From contig DASXFN010000019.1 of NCBI GenBank assembly GCA_036489565.1, positions 41,084 to 105,083 of the forward strand: a stretch of DNA of 64,000 bases, written 5' to 3'. Every line of letters starts with the position of its first letter. The stretch's first letter is position 1. This stretch comes from JAICKN01 sp036489565 (GTDB lineage: Bacteria; Acidobacteriota; Terriglobia; Terriglobales; Acidobacteriaceae). A program made the position numbers and the translations under genes. The notes beneath the pieces were generated by a model. That model had not been told where the DNA came from. It ran no database searches and worked only from the letters and a program-made list of their open reading frames with translations. Below, piece by piece: positions 18,117 through 26,833 of this stretch.

Positions 18117-19016
18117 ATGAACGAATCTTCCAATCCGGAACGTCCTGTGACCACCAGGGGAATCGTTGTGCCTATTTCCGGCCCTGCCATCGAAAATAAA
18201 TCCTCGCAAAATAAATCCAAAGACGGAAAGCCGCCCAAAGAAAGCGATTCCCCCTTCGCGGTCAGCGTCTCCGACATCTATGAGGGGCCGCTCGATCTGC
18301 TGCTCGATCTGATTCGCAAGCAGGACATAAATATTTACGATATCCCGATCGCGAAAATCACCGCCCAATATCTCTCGTACGTTGAAAAGTTGCGCCAGTT
18401 GGATGTAAACATCGCCGCTGAATTCATCTACATGACCGCGGTGCTCATTCACATTAAGTCGAAGATGCTCCTGCCTCGTGACCCGCTTGCTCCGTCCGAT
18501 GCGGTGGATGACCCGCGCATGGAGTTGGTGAACCGGCTGCTGGAGCATGAAAAGTTCAAGTCCGCCGCCCAAATGCTTTTGCAAAAGCAGCAGATTGAAG
18601 AAGTCGTCTGGTCAAACCCGGCCATGAAGGAATTCATCAACGCCGAGGGCACGGATCCTGAGATTGCCGCCGACGTAATTGACCTGGTCAAGACTTTCCA
18701 GCAGATCATCGAACGCGCCAAATCGCGCCCCTTGATTCAAGTTAACGAAGAGACTGTGACAGTCGGCCAAATGATCGAATACCTGCGCCGCCGCCTTTCG
18801 CTCGAAGACCGCCCACTGCGCCTGAAACATTTGCTGCGTAACGTGGAATCGCGGCAGGCGCTGGTGTGCATGTTTCTGGCGCTGCTGGAACTGGTACGCC
18901 TGCAGGCCATCCAGCTGCGGCAGGACCGCATGTTCGGAGAAATTCTGCTCCGCAAGCACACCGGATTCGAAGCCGTTATGGCCGAGCAGGCCGCCGTGCG
19001 CGACGACTGGCGATAG
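18117..19016 (+). CDS. scpA: Segregation and condensation protein A
   Basis: Kleisin subunit of the SMC-ScpAB condensin complex for chromosome segregation. The 299-residue product has a disordered N-terminal tail of about 48 residues, then the diagnostic FAVSVSDIYEGPLDLLLDLI, AKITAQYLSYVEKL and AAEFIYMTAVLIHIKSKMLL, and the C-terminal winged-helix region (LVCMFLALLELVRLQAIQLRQ). It starts 10 bases after trpS. scpB follows on the same strand after a repeat-bearing spacer. Confidence 0.93.
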   Translation: MNESSNPERPVTTRGIVVPISGPAIENKSSQNKSKDGKPPKESDSPFAVSVSDIYEGPLDLLLDLIRKQDINIYDIPIAKITAQYLSYVEKLRQLDVNIAAEFIYMTAVLIHIKSKMLLPRDPLAPSDAVDDPRMELVNRLLEHEKFKSAAQMLLQKQQIEEVVWSNPAMKEFINAEGTDPEIAADVIDLVKTFQQIIERAKSRPLIQVNEETVTVGQMIEYLRRRLSLEDRPLRLKHLLRNVESRQALVCMFLALLELVRLQAIQLRQDRMFGEILLRKHTGFEAVMAEQAAVRDDWR

Positions 19017-19077
19017 CGCGAGATAGAGATAGAACTGGCGAGATAGGATGTCGTTTGGTTTGTCACCCTGTTTTATG

Positions 19078-19142
19078 TTGTCATCCTGAGCGGAGAAGTT
19101 CAGCCGCAAGCGGCTGAACTTTGCAGTCGAAGGATCCCTATA
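19078..19142 (+). repeat. REP-like TTGTCATCCTGAGCG repeat
   Basis: TTGTCATCCTGAGCGGAG, then a 10-bp hairpin AGTTCAGCCG-CAAG-CGGCTGAACT, then GCAGTCGAAGGATCCCTA. It has the same design as the copies at 10216 and 24213 but a different inner stem. It separates scpA and scpB. Confidence 0.8.
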
Positions 19143-19161
19143 AGCTTAGTAAAACTTAACT

Positions 19162-19863
19162 ATGAGCCTTAAAGCTAACCTCGAAGCAATCATCTATGCG
19201 GCGGAAACGCCCATCACGCTCGATGCGATCATCCATTTAGTGAAGAGTTCCGTAATCGCCGAAGGCGCCGCGGATGACGCCGAAGTCAAATCGCGAGTGC
19301 GCGCCGGACTTGAGGAATTAATCGCCGAGTACGGCGCCAGCACCCATGGGATTGAAATTCGCCAGATTGCCGGTGGCTATCGCATGTCCACCAAGCCCGA
19401 GCAGCATGATTTGGTGCGCGATTTCGCCAAGAGTCTCAAGCCGCCCATCCGCCTCTCGCTGCCCGCACTTGAAACGCTGGCCGTAATCGCCTACAAGCAG
19501 CCGGTCACCGTCCCGGAGATCAACGAAATTCGCGGCGTGGATGCCGGCGGAGTAATAGGCACGCTGCTCGATCGGAAGCTCATCACCACGGCAGGCCGCA
19601 AAGCCGTCATCGGCAGGCCCATCTTGTACAAGACTACAAAGGAATTCCTGCTGCGCTTTGGATTGAAAGATGTCAACGAACTTCCCAGCATGGAAGAATT
19701 TGAAAAGCTCGTCGCGGAGTCGTTCCAGGGAGACTTGCTTCCGCCGGATACCAGTTCCTCTCAGCAAGAGCCAGAGAGCGCAGCACCAGAATCATCTCAG
19801 GAGCCGGAGCACGTCCTCGCTCGAACCCAAACCGATTCAAACGAGGAAAGCTCAGAAAAATAA
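19162..19863 (+). CDS. scpB: Segregation and condensation protein B
   Basis: Partner of ScpA in the SMC condensin complex; forms a winged-helix dimer. The 233-residue product shows LKANLEAIIYAAETPIT at the start, GYRMSTKPEQHDLVRDF, and the strongly conserved LSLPALETLAVIAYKQPVT followed by EINEIRGVDAGGVIGTLLDRKLI. The C-terminal 50 residues are Glu/Ser/Pro-rich and probably disordered. It follows scpA after a REP-like element and precedes rluB. Confidence 0.94.
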   Translation: MSLKANLEAIIYAAETPITLDAIIHLVKSSVIAEGAADDAEVKSRVRAGLEELIAEYGASTHGIEIRQIAGGYRMSTKPEQHDLVRDFAKSLKPPIRLSLPALETLAVIAYKQPVTVPEINEIRGVDAGGVIGTLLDRKLITTAGRKAVIGRPILYKTTKEFLLRFGLKDVNELPSMEEFEKLVAESFQGDLLPPDTSSSQQEPESAAPESSQEPEHVLARTQTDSNEESSEK

Positions 19864-19881
19864 TTTGTCATCTTAAATAGA

Positions 19882-19910
19882 TTGTCATCCTGAGCGAAGC
19901 GAAGGACCCA
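19882..19910 (+). repeat. REP-like repeat, short copy without inner hairpin
   Basis: TTGTCATCCTGAGCGAAGCGAAGGACCCA split as one 29-base unit; the inner stem-loop of the longer copies is missing. It lies between scpB and the pseudouridine synthase gene. Confidence 0.7.
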
Positions 19911-19974
19911 TGCAACTGGCGCCGCCTCAAAAGCCTGCCCAACCTCCGCTGCGGTAAACTAAAAGCTAAAACTC

Positions 19975-20718
19975 ATGCCCGCTGAACGCCTGCAAAAAAT
20001 TATCGCTGCCGCCGGAGTCGCTTCGCGCCGCAAGGCCGAGCAACTGATTTCCGGCGGGCTCGTCTCCGTAAACGGCCAAGTCGTCACCGAACTCGGCACC
20101 AAGGCCGACGCAGAGCAGGACCACATCCGCGTCAACGGAAAGCTGTTGCAAGGCGCCGAACGCCATGTTTACCTGCTCATGAACAAGCCCAAGGGATACG
20201 TCACAACCGTGAGTGACCCGGAAAAACGCCCGACAGTCATGGATTTAGTGCGAGGCGTCGGCGCGCGCGTGTATCCTGTCGGCCGCCTCGATTACGCCAG
20301 CGAAGGATTGTTGCTGCTCACCAACGACGGCGAACTCGCGGCTTCTTTAATGAAGGCTGCATCGCACGTACCGAAAACTTATCTGGTAAAAGTTGCCGGT
20401 GTTCCTACAGTTGGCGATCTGGCGAAGCTGCGTGCGGGAATTACCATCCGCAGCAAAGACGGCAGGAGAACGCGGACCGCCCCCGCCAAAATTCAAGCCG
20501 TGCGCGAAGCCAACAATCCCTGGTTTGAAGTTACTTTGATCGAAGGCAAAAACCGCCAAATTCGCCACATGTTCGAAGAAGTCGGCCACCACGTGGAGAA
20601 AATCAAGCGTGTAAAGTACGGCCCATTCCAACTCGATGTGCATCCCGGAAAGTTCCGGCATTTAACGCTGCAAGAAGTGGCAAAGCTAAAAGCATCTTTA
20701 AAGAAGAAACCCGCATAA
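19975..20718 (+). CDS. rluB: RsuA/RluB-family rRNA pseudouridine synthase
   Basis: Modifies uridine in ribosomal RNA to pseudouridine, most likely 23S (RluB-like). The 247-residue protein has an N-terminal S4 RNA-binding domain (LQKIIAAAGVASRRKAEQLI) and the RsuA-type catalytic domain with the active aspartate in GRLDYASEGLLLLTNDGE. ALMNKPKGY-like YLLMNKPKGYVTT and the NRQIRHMFEEVGH motif are clear. Placement after scpA-scpB supports RluB. RsuA (16S) or RluE activity cannot be excluded by eye. Confidence 0.9.
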   Translation: MPAERLQKIIAAAGVASRRKAEQLISGGLVSVNGQVVTELGTKADAEQDHIRVNGKLLQGAERHVYLLMNKPKGYVTTVSDPEKRPTVMDLVRGVGARVYPVGRLDYASEGLLLLTNDGELAASLMKAASHVPKTYLVKVAGVPTVGDLAKLRAGITIRSKDGRRTRTAPAKIQAVREANNPWFEVTLIEGKNRQIRHMFEEVGHHVEKIKRVKYGPFQLDVHPGKFRHLTLQEVAKLKASLKKKPA

Positions 20719-20752
20719 AAAAAGACGTTTAGGAAGATTTTTAATCTTGCAG

Positions 20753-20784
20753 CCCTCTGTGTCTCAGTGCCTCTGTGGTTAAAA
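20753..20784. repeat. CTCTGTG-type repeat fragment
   Basis: CCCTCTGTGTCTCAGTGCCTCTGTGGTT with short flanks, lying between the convergent rluB and mutM. It is an A/T-changed relative of the CGCAGAG family at 15364-15647. The signal-peptide start at 34905-34945 is made of very similar sequence. Confidence 0.55.
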
Positions 20785-20788
20785 AGTC

Positions 20789-21676
20789 TCACTGCTGGCA
20801 TTTCGGACAATAATGACTACTTCGCCCTCCAATCACAATGCGCTTGATTGGCGTCTTGCACACCAAGCAAGGCTCACCTTCTCTTCCATATACCCGGTGC
20901 TGGAGCTGAAAGAATCCTTCTTTACCGTCCGCGTCCACGTAATCAGAAATCGAAGACCCGCCCAGCTTAATCGCCTCGCGCAGCACTTCCTTGATCGCAC
21001 GATGTAATTTAGCCAATTCCTCCCGCGTTAACGAGGCCGCCCGCCGTCGCGGGCGAATCTCTGCCCGAAACAAAGACTCATCGGCATAAATGTTCCCGAC
21101 TCCCCGCAGCAATTTCTGGTTCAGCAGCGCACTCTTGATGAACACCTTGCGCCCGCGAAACAGCTCCACAAATCGTTCCAGATCCACATCGAGAGGCTCA
21201 ACGCCGCCAGCATCAAAATCCGCAGTAGTGACAATGCTCAACCGTCCAAAACGTCGCGGATCAACAAATCGAAGCTCGCGCCCCGAAGCCAGCCGGGCGA
21301 TCGCGTGCGTATGCTTGGCAATCTCATCGTCAGGAGCGCAAACCTGCAACCTCCCCGTCATCCCCAAGTGCACGACCCACTGCGCCCGCTCCAATCTCGA
21401 TGGAGGCGCAGGCGTCCCCGTCAGTGCAGCCCTAACCCCGGCACGACCCGTTGCGCGACCCTTCCTGTCCGTACCTCCCGCCAGGTCAAACACAATATGC
21501 TTTCCTTCGCGCCGCACCGCTTCAATCTGCTTACCTTCAAGCGCCTCGGCAATCTCCTTCGCCGATGATTTCAACGGCTCCGGCTTCTCTCCCAGCCAAA
21601 CGTCTTCAATCACGTCCCCAGTAACGCGCTTCGCCAGGCCGCGCGCAATAGTCTCAACTTCAGGCAATTCGGGCAT
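20789..21676 (-). CDS. mutM: Formamidopyrimidine-DNA glycosylase
   Basis: Bifunctional DNA glycosylase/AP lyase excising 8-oxoguanine and Fapy lesions. From ATG 21676 the product is 295 residues and begins MPELPEVETIARGL, placing the catalytic Pro and Glu at positions 2-3. Later features are NQKLLRGVGNIYADESLFRA and the C-terminal zinc finger CLVCKTPIKR...CPKC. The upstream ATG at 21691 would bury the catalytic N-terminal proline, so it is rejected. A Gly/Arg/Ala-rich insertion (RKGRATGRAGVRAALTG) near residue 85 makes it slightly longer than E. coli MutM. Confidence 0.94.
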   Translation of the reverse strand: MPELPEVETIARGLAKRVTGDVIEDVWLGEKPEPLKSSAKEIAEALEGKQIEAVRREGKHIVFDLAGGTDRKGRATGRAGVRAALTGTPAPPSRLERAQWVVHLGMTGRLQVCAPDDEIAKHTHAIARLASGRELRFVDPRRFGRLSIVTTADFDAGGVEPLDVDLERFVELFRGRKVFIKSALLNQKLLRGVGNIYADESLFRAEIRPRRRAASLTREELAKLHRAIKEVLREAIKLGGSSISDYVDADGKEGFFQLQHRVYGREGEPCLVCKTPIKRIVIGGRSSHYCPKCQQ

Positions 21677-21918
21677 AAGAGTGGCTTCCAACCCCAGATA
21701 TTGATTCAGCTTTTATGTGTCAGGATTGTAAATTTCGATGGCAGTAATGCGATTTTTACAACATTCATCCCTGAGACTCGTAGTCAGAAACTGTTGTATC
21801 ATTAGCAGTACTCAGCCTGTCCCGAATTTTCCCTGTAATTTTAAATTTCAGATGTTTCGTTCGGGATTGCGTGCGCAATATCAAAATTAGTGTGGCTGAG
21901 ATCAGCCAACCACTTTAC

Positions 21919-23271
21919 ATGGAGTCAAGATTGAAGAAGGGCAAAGCGGCGGTCATTATCGGCGCGCAGTGGGGAGACGAAGGGAAGGGCAAGATTGTTG
22001 ACGTCCTCTCGGAAAATTTCCCCGTGGTCGCGCGATACGCGGGCGGACACAATGCCGGCCACACCGTCATTATTCACGGCAAGAAGTTTATTTTACAGTT
22101 GGTGCCCTGCGGCGTTCTGCGGCCCGGCTGCATCAGCGTCATTGGCAACGGCGTGGTGCTTGATCCCATGGCGTTCCTCAAAGAAGTTGGCACGCTTCGC
22201 GACGCGGGCGTGCAGGTGGATGGCAATCTGTTCGTCAGCAATCGCGCCCATGTGATTCTTCCTTACCATCGCATGATCGAGCTGGCATCGGAGAACGCTC
22301 CGGGCCGGGTAAAAATCGGCACTACTTCGCGTGGCATCGGTCCTGCCTATGAAGACAAAATGGGCCGCCGCGGCCTGCGCGTTGCCGATATGTTCGATTT
22401 GTCCTTGTTGCGCAAGCACATTGAAAATGCCTGCCACGAAAAGAACATGATCGCCCACGCGTTGTTCAATACCGAACCGCTGGACGCCGCCAAAATCTAC
22501 GACGAATATGCCGCAATTTCCACCAAAATCGCGCCCTTCGTGCGTGACACGGCGGTGCTGCTGAACAAGTCGCTGGCCGAAGGCAAATCCATTATTTTCG
22601 AAGGCGCTCAAGGGACGATGCTCGACATTGACCACGGCACCTATCCTTTTGTGACTTCCTCGAGCGCAACCTCAGGTGGCGCCGCGATTGGAACCGGCAT
22701 CGCTCCGACCGCCATCAACACCGTGATCGGAGTCACCAAGGCCTACTGCACTCGCGTCGGCGAAGGCCCGTTCCCATCCGAAATTATGGACGCCACCGGC
22801 GAGCGCCTGCGCGCCCTCGGCAACGAGTACGGCGCCGTCACCGGACGGCCGCGCCGTTGTGGCTGGCTCGATCTGCCCTTACTCCGCTATTCCAGCATGA
22901 TCAATGGATTTTCATGGTGGGTCGTTACAAAAATGGATGTTCTCGATGAGCTTGAAGAAATCCCTGTCTGTGTGGGATATAAAATTGACGGCAAAGTGAC
23001 CGAGGAGCTTCCGGCGCAGGGCTGTGGCTACAATAAAATTGAGTGTGTTTATCACAAAATGCCCGGCTGGCGGACATCCACGCAAGGCATTACGGAAGTC
23101 GCCAAATTGCCCAAGCCGGCGCGCGAGTATCTGGATTTTCTGGAAAAGGAGACCGGCGCCCGCATCGGTATGGTTTCTACCGGCCCAGACCGCCAGCAGA
23201 CCATGTTGACGGATGGTTTCGCCGCCGAAATGGAAGCGCTTACCGGACACAAGACAAAGATTCAGGGGTGA
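21919..23271 (+). CDS. purA: Adenylosuccinate synthetase
   Basis: Joins IMP and aspartate with GTP to make adenylosuccinate in AMP synthesis. The 450-residue product has the GTP-binding GAQWGDEGKGKIVD, the catalytic GGHNAGHT and the GTTSRGIGPAYEDK segment, with FEGAQGTMLDIDHGTYPFVTSS split across the GTP/IMP site. The frame is open 16 codons upstream to a GTG at 21871, but ATG 21919 (MESRLKKGK) is closer to the conserved start. It stands apart from other purine genes. Confidence 0.95.
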   Translation: MESRLKKGKAAVIIGAQWGDEGKGKIVDVLSENFPVVARYAGGHNAGHTVIIHGKKFILQLVPCGVLRPGCISVIGNGVVLDPMAFLKEVGTLRDAGVQVDGNLFVSNRAHVILPYHRMIELASENAPGRVKIGTTSRGIGPAYEDKMGRRGLRVADMFDLSLLRKHIENACHEKNMIAHALFNTEPLDAAKIYDEYAAISTKIAPFVRDTAVLLNKSLAEGKSIIFEGAQGTMLDIDHGTYPFVTSSSATSGGAAIGTGIAPTAINTVIGVTKAYCTRVGEGPFPSEIMDATGERLRALGNEYGAVTGRPRRCGWLDLPLLRYSSMINGFSWWVVTKMDVLDELEEIPVCVGYKIDGKVTEELPAQGCGYNKIECVYHKMPGWRTSTQGITEVAKLPKPAREYLDFLEKETGARIGMVSTGPDRQQTMLTDGFAAEMEALTGHKTKIQG

Positions 23272-23300
23272 GTTTAATCAAGGCAGTCAGGGAGAAAGAA

Positions 23301-23588
23301 ATGGTGGTTCTGTCGGTGATCTGGATGGCAAAAGCGGGCCATGAAGCAGAAGTCGCACAGACATTTTCTAAACTAACGGAACGAGCGCGCACGGAACCAG
23401 GCTGCATTATGTTTCAGGTGCATCGGCACAAAACTGAGCCACGTCGATTCTTCATTTACGAGCAATATAAAGACGACGCCGCGCTCGAAGCACACCGCGC
23501 TACGCCCCACTTCCTGCAATACGCGAAAAAGGAACTTCCTAGAATTGCCGAACGCATCGAAGGCAATCTCTACGAACCGTTGGCCTGA
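23301..23588 (+). CDS. ABM-domain (YgiN-like) monooxygenase-type protein
   Basis: A 95-residue single-domain protein of the antibiotic biosynthesis monooxygenase (ferredoxin-like) fold: VVLSVIWMAKAGHEAEVAQTF at the start, RTEPGCIMFQVHR, FFIYEQYKDDAALEAH and TPHFLQYAKKEL are the usual family landmarks. Such proteins are small dimeric quinol or reactive-compound oxygenases, or simply binders; the substrate is unknown. The start ATG 23301 is fixed by GGGAGAAAG directly upstream, not by the longer open frame that overlaps purA. It is probably co-transcribed with purA. Confidence 0.82.
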   Translation: MVVLSVIWMAKAGHEAEVAQTFSKLTERARTEPGCIMFQVHRHKTEPRRFFIYEQYKDDAALEAHRATPHFLQYAKKELPRIAERIEGNLYEPLA

Positions 23589-23639
23589 AAATGTAAGGCG
23601 CGGGCATACCTCCGCGCACAAAATCAATCCAATAGAAAA

Positions 23640-23682
23640 TTGTCATTCCGAACGCTGCATTTGCTGCGCTCAAAATGACAAT
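23640..23682. repeat. Diverged REP-like inverted repeat
   Basis: TTGTCATTCCGAACGCTGC followed by an inverted arm ending GCGCTCAAAATGACAA. It is a compact head-to-head version of the TTGTCATCCTGAGCG family, between the convergent ABM and ndk genes. Confidence 0.65.
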
Positions 23683-23706
23683 GGATTGCTATATTAATGC
23701 GAACTT

Positions 23707-24126
23707 CTACGCCAGCTCATACCCCGCGAAAAAGAAGCTTAACTCAAACCGCGCCGTATCTTCCGCGTCCGACCCATGGATCGCATTGTATTCAATGCTT
23801 GACGCCCACTTCTTGCGGATCGTCCCTTCTTCCGCGTTCGCCGGGTTCGTCGCGCCCATCAGCTTGCGCAGGTCGGCAATGGCATTTTCTTTTTCCAGTG
23901 CCAGGGCAACAATCGGTCCGCTCGACATAAAATCCGTCAGCGAATTGTAAAAAGGACGGCTCGAATGCACCGCGTAAAACTGCTCCGCCTGGTGCTTGGT
24001 AATTTCCAACTTTTTGATCGCGAGAATCCGGAATCCTTGCTTGTCGAATTGTCCAATGATGTCGCCAATCGCATTCTTCTTAACCGCGTCCGGCTTAATG
24101 ATGGTAAACGTCCGTTGCAAAGTCAT
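23707..24126 (-). CDS. ndk: Nucleoside diphosphate kinase
   Basis: Transfers gamma-phosphate between nucleoside di- and triphosphates. The 139-residue product has RTFTIIKPDAVKKN at the start and the catalytic histidine in NAIHGSDAEDTA. The segment GPIVALALEKENAI and the GATNPANAEEGTIR loop are typical. It lies downstream of sucC-sucD on the same strand, after a repeat, so transcription from the suc operon is plausible. Confidence 0.96.
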   Translation of the reverse strand: MTLQRTFTIIKPDAVKKNAIGDIIGQFDKQGFRILAIKKLEITKHQAEQFYAVHSSRPFYNSLTDFMSSGPIVALALEKENAIADLRKLMGATNPANAEEGTIRKKWASSIEYNAIHGSDAEDTARFELSFFFAGYELA

Positions 24127-24212
24127 ATTTGTCGTCAGTCCTTTTTGTCGGCATTCAGTACATTTGATCGCTGTGAGTTATTAATTTGATGGGAACTCCA
24201 CTATTTCAAACA

Positions 24213-24275
24213 GTTGTCATCCTGAGCGGAGAAATTCAGCCGTCGCGGCTGAATTTAGCAGTCGAAGGATCCCTA
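24213..24275 (+). repeat. REP-like TTGTCATCCTGAGCG repeat
   Basis: TTGTCATCCTGAGCGGAG, an inner hairpin AAATTCAGCCG-TCG-CGGCTGAATTT, then AGCAGTCGAAGGATCCCTA. It is nearly the same as the 19078 copy with compensatory stem changes. It lies between sucD and ndk. Confidence 0.8.
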
Positions 24276-24283
24276 CCCGACAA

Positions 24284-25168
24284 CTAAGCCCGGACAGAAG
24301 TCCCAATCGCCGCCGCCAGCGTCTCTCCGATCGCAGCTGGTGATTTAGCCACGCGAATCCCCGCTGCTTCCATCGTCTTGATCTTTTCTTCCGCTGTCCC
24401 TTTACCGCCGGAAATAATCGCGCCCGCATGGCCCATGCGCCGTCCCGGAGGCGCCGTCTGCCCGGCGATAAATCCCACCACAGGCTTCTTCATGTGGTTC
24501 TTCACGAACTCCGCCGCGGTCTCTTCGGCGTTGCCGCCAATTTCCCCGATCATGATTACGGCTTCGGTCTGCGGATCGCGATTGAACAGGTCCAGCGCAT
24601 CCACAAAGTTGGTGCCAATAATCGGGTCACCGCCAATGCCGATGGCCGTGGATTGCCCAATCCCCATCTGCGTCAGTTGATGTACGGCCTCGTATGTCAG
24701 CGTTCCCGAGCGCGAGACTATCCCAATCGCGCCTTCTTTGTGAATGCGCGCGGGCATAATGCCGATCTTGCATTTACCCGGCGAAATAATTCCCGGGCAA
24801 TTCGGCCCAATCAGCCGCGAGTGCCGCGTCTGTAAAAATTCCCAGGCGCGCACCATGTCCAGCGTGGGAATGCCTTCGGTGATGCAGACGATCAACTCGA
24901 CCTCGGCATCCGCCGCTTCCATAATGGCGTCAGCCGCGAACGGAGGCGGAACAAAAATTACTGACGCGTCCGCGCCGGTTTTTTCCACGGCCTCTTGCAC
25001 CGTGTTGAATACCGGCCAGCCTTCGTGGGTTGTGCCGCCTTTGCCGGGAGTCACTCCGCCCACGATCTGCGTGCCATATTCCGCGCAACCCTTCGCGTGG
25101 AAGGTGCCTTCGCGGCCCGTGAGCCCTTGAACAATTACCTTGGTCTTCTTGTTAACTAGAATGCTCAT
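24284..25168 (-). CDS. sucD: Succinyl-CoA synthetase alpha subunit
   Basis: With SucC, converts succinyl-CoA, phosphate and NDP to succinate, CoA and NTP in the TCA cycle. The 294-residue product has the CoA-binding Rossmann domain (VIVQGLTGREGTFHAK, GGVTPGKGGTTH), RLIGPNCPGII, and the phosphohistidine loop MGHAGAIISGGKGTAEEK. I use ATG 25168 (MSILVNKKTKV); an upstream ATG at 25192 overlaps a hairpin repeat. It follows sucC by about 120 bases on the minus strand. Confidence 0.95.
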   Translation of the reverse strand: MSILVNKKTKVIVQGLTGREGTFHAKGCAEYGTQIVGGVTPGKGGTTHEGWPVFNTVQEAVEKTGADASVIFVPPPFAADAIMEAADAEVELIVCITEGIPTLDMVRAWEFLQTRHSRLIGPNCPGIISPGKCKIGIMPARIHKEGAIGIVSRSGTLTYEAVHQLTQMGIGQSTAIGIGGDPIIGTNFVDALDLFNRDPQTEAVIMIGEIGGNAEETAAEFVKNHMKKPVVGFIAGQTAPPGRRMGHAGAIISGGKGTAEEKIKTMEAAGIRVAKSPAAIGETLAAAIGTSVRA

Positions 25169-25183
25169 AATTTTATTATGTGG

Positions 25184-25203
25184 GGCGGACACTCATGTCC
25201 GCC
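25184..25203. repeat. GGCGGACA hairpin
   Basis: Perfect 8-bp stem GGCGGACA-CTCA-TGTCCGCC in the sucC-sucD spacer. Similar short hairpins lie at 56327-56342 (CGGACA-TTCG-TGTCCG) and, imperfectly, at 35722-35746, suggesting a third small repeat family. Confidence 0.6.
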
Positions 25204-25237
25204 AAAAAATCTATCGTTAGAGCTCAAACTAAAACTC

Positions 25238-25264
25238 TGTCATTTCGAGCGAAGTCGAGAAATC
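25238..25264 (+). repeat. Diverged REP-like fragment
   Basis: TGTCATTTCGAGCGAAGTCG plus AGAAATC, a shortened relative of the TTGTCATCCTGAGCG family in the sucC-sucD spacer. Confidence 0.5.
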
Positions 25265-25291
25265 TTGCGTCTCTAATTCCATCTCATGACG

Positions 25292-26464
25292 CTATCCCTT
25301 TGCCGCCGCCACAACTTTCTCTGCCGCATCTTTCATGGTCTGCGCCACAATAAAGTTCAGCCCGGAATTTTTAAGAATTTCGCGCCCCTGCTCCACGTTC
25401 GTCCCTTCCAGTCGCAAAACAATGGGAAGCTGAATCTGCGTCTTCCGCGCCGCTTCTACCACTCCGTTGGCCAAAGTATCCACACGCAGAATGCCGCCAA
25501 AAATGTTGATCAGCACCGCTTTCACGTTTTTATCGCTCAGCAGGATCTCGAACGCATGCGTCACCTGCTCGGCATTCGCCCCGCCGCCCACGTCCAGAAA
25601 ATTCGCTGGCATACCGCCCGCGTACTTAACAATGTCCATGGTCGCCATTGCCAGGCCCGCGCCATTCACCATGCACCCCACGTTGCCGTCGAGTTTAATG
25701 TAGTTCAGGTTGTACTTGGAGGCTTCCACTTCCAGCGGATCTTCCTCGGTCACATCGCGCAACTCGCGGATGTCGGCGTGCCGGAACAGGGAATTGTCGT
25801 CGAAGGTCATCTTGGCGTCGAGTGCGAACAGGCGGCCATCGCTGCAACTCACAAAAGGATTGATTTCCATCAGCGATGAATCCGACTCCTCAAACGCCTT
25901 GTACAGCGCGGTCATAAACTGCACGGCAGAATTGATCTGCTTCGGCCCCAGTCCCAGCTTGAACGCCAGTTTGCGCGCCTGGAACGCTTCCAGTCCCATG
26001 CCCGGATCAATGTACTCTTTCAAAATGGCATCCGGATTTTCCGCCGCAACCTGCTCAATTTCCATGCCGCCCGCAGCCGACGCCATGAACACAGGCCGCG
26101 CTTCCGCGCGGTCGATCACAATCCCTAAATACAATTCCTTTTCGATCGGCAAAGTCTCTTCAATCAACAGCCGCCGTACCAGGCGGCCTTCGGGCCCTGT
26201 CTGGTGTGTCACCAGCGTCATGCCCAGGATTTTCGTCGCCAGTTCGCTAGCCTCTTCCACGGACTTGGCAATCTTCACGCCGCCGCCCTTGCCTCGTCCG
26301 CCCGCGTGGATTTGCGCCTTCACGACCACGCCGCTGGCCCCCGCGTCGAACAGCTTTTTAGCAGCAGCCACCGCCTCGTCGCGGGTCGCAGCCGTCTCTC
26401 CGCGAGGCACGGCGACTCCATATTTCCTTAAAATCCCTTTTGCCTGGTACTCATGAATTTTCAT
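25292..26464 (-). CDS. sucC: Succinyl-CoA synthetase beta subunit
   Basis: ATP-grasp subunit of succinyl-CoA synthetase. The 390-residue product begins MKIHEYQAKGILRKYGV and contains VVKAQIHAGGRGKGGGVK, the magnesium/nucleotide segment LMEINPFV, and FLDVGGGANAEQV near the phosphohistidine-accepting site. Length and order match the family closely. It is the first gene of a likely sucC-sucD-ndk transcription unit; nothing recognisable is encoded upstream for about 370 bases. Confidence 0.95.
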   Translation of the reverse strand: MKIHEYQAKGILRKYGVAVPRGETAATRDEAVAAAKKLFDAGASGVVVKAQIHAGGRGKGGGVKIAKSVEEASELATKILGMTLVTHQTGPEGRLVRRLLIEETLPIEKELYLGIVIDRAEARPVFMASAAGGMEIEQVAAENPDAILKEYIDPGMGLEAFQARKLAFKLGLGPKQINSAVQFMTALYKAFEESDSSLMEINPFVSCSDGRLFALDAKMTFDDNSLFRHADIRELRDVTEEDPLEVEASKYNLNYIKLDGNVGCMVNGAGLAMATMDIVKYAGGMPANFLDVGGGANAEQVTHAFEILLSDKNVKAVLINIFGGILRVDTLANGVVEAARKTQIQLPIVLRLEGTNVEQGREILKNSGLNFIVAQTMKDAAEKVVAAAKG

Positions 26465-26833
26465 AATGATTCCTAAATTGCACTGATGAACGGGCAGGAA
26501 CTTCTTGCGGCAAACCCGAGCAGCAAACTCTTGATTTTATAGAAGGATGCAGCGATGGGCAAACAGGTGAGTGGTGCCAGCGGTCAAACTATCCTTCGGC
26601 AATCTTAGAATTCGATTAGATCCACATTAAAAATTTCTGCCGAAAGTGCCGATAACCCGAAAGCACGATCAGGTCTATAACGACAACTGGGCGCAATTTC
26701 GATCCTCCTGCTGCAAATGGCAAGTTATTCGTTACTCGCAATGACAAAAGTTTCTAGAAACTAAAGCCCATGCCAAGGGGCATCTTACTTTCCTTCACCT
26801 TTTGGGGCAGGATATTTACGACCGGGGGCTCGG
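26465..26833. other. Divergent intergenic region sucC/diguanylate cyclase
   Basis: About 370 bases without a credible gene. A short piece TTACTCGCAATGACAA resembles a decayed arm of the TTGTCATCCTGAGCG family. The suc promoter must be here, but I could not define it. Confidence 0.4.

Noticed and set aside
25286..26456. Long + strand frames opposite sucC
   Set aside because: sucC is complete and well conserved on the minus strand; these frames have no domain or ribosome-binding site.
26519..26540. Tiny frame ending near 26540 upstream of sucC
   Set aside because: Only about 18 codons, no ribosome-binding site and no resemblance to a leader peptide.
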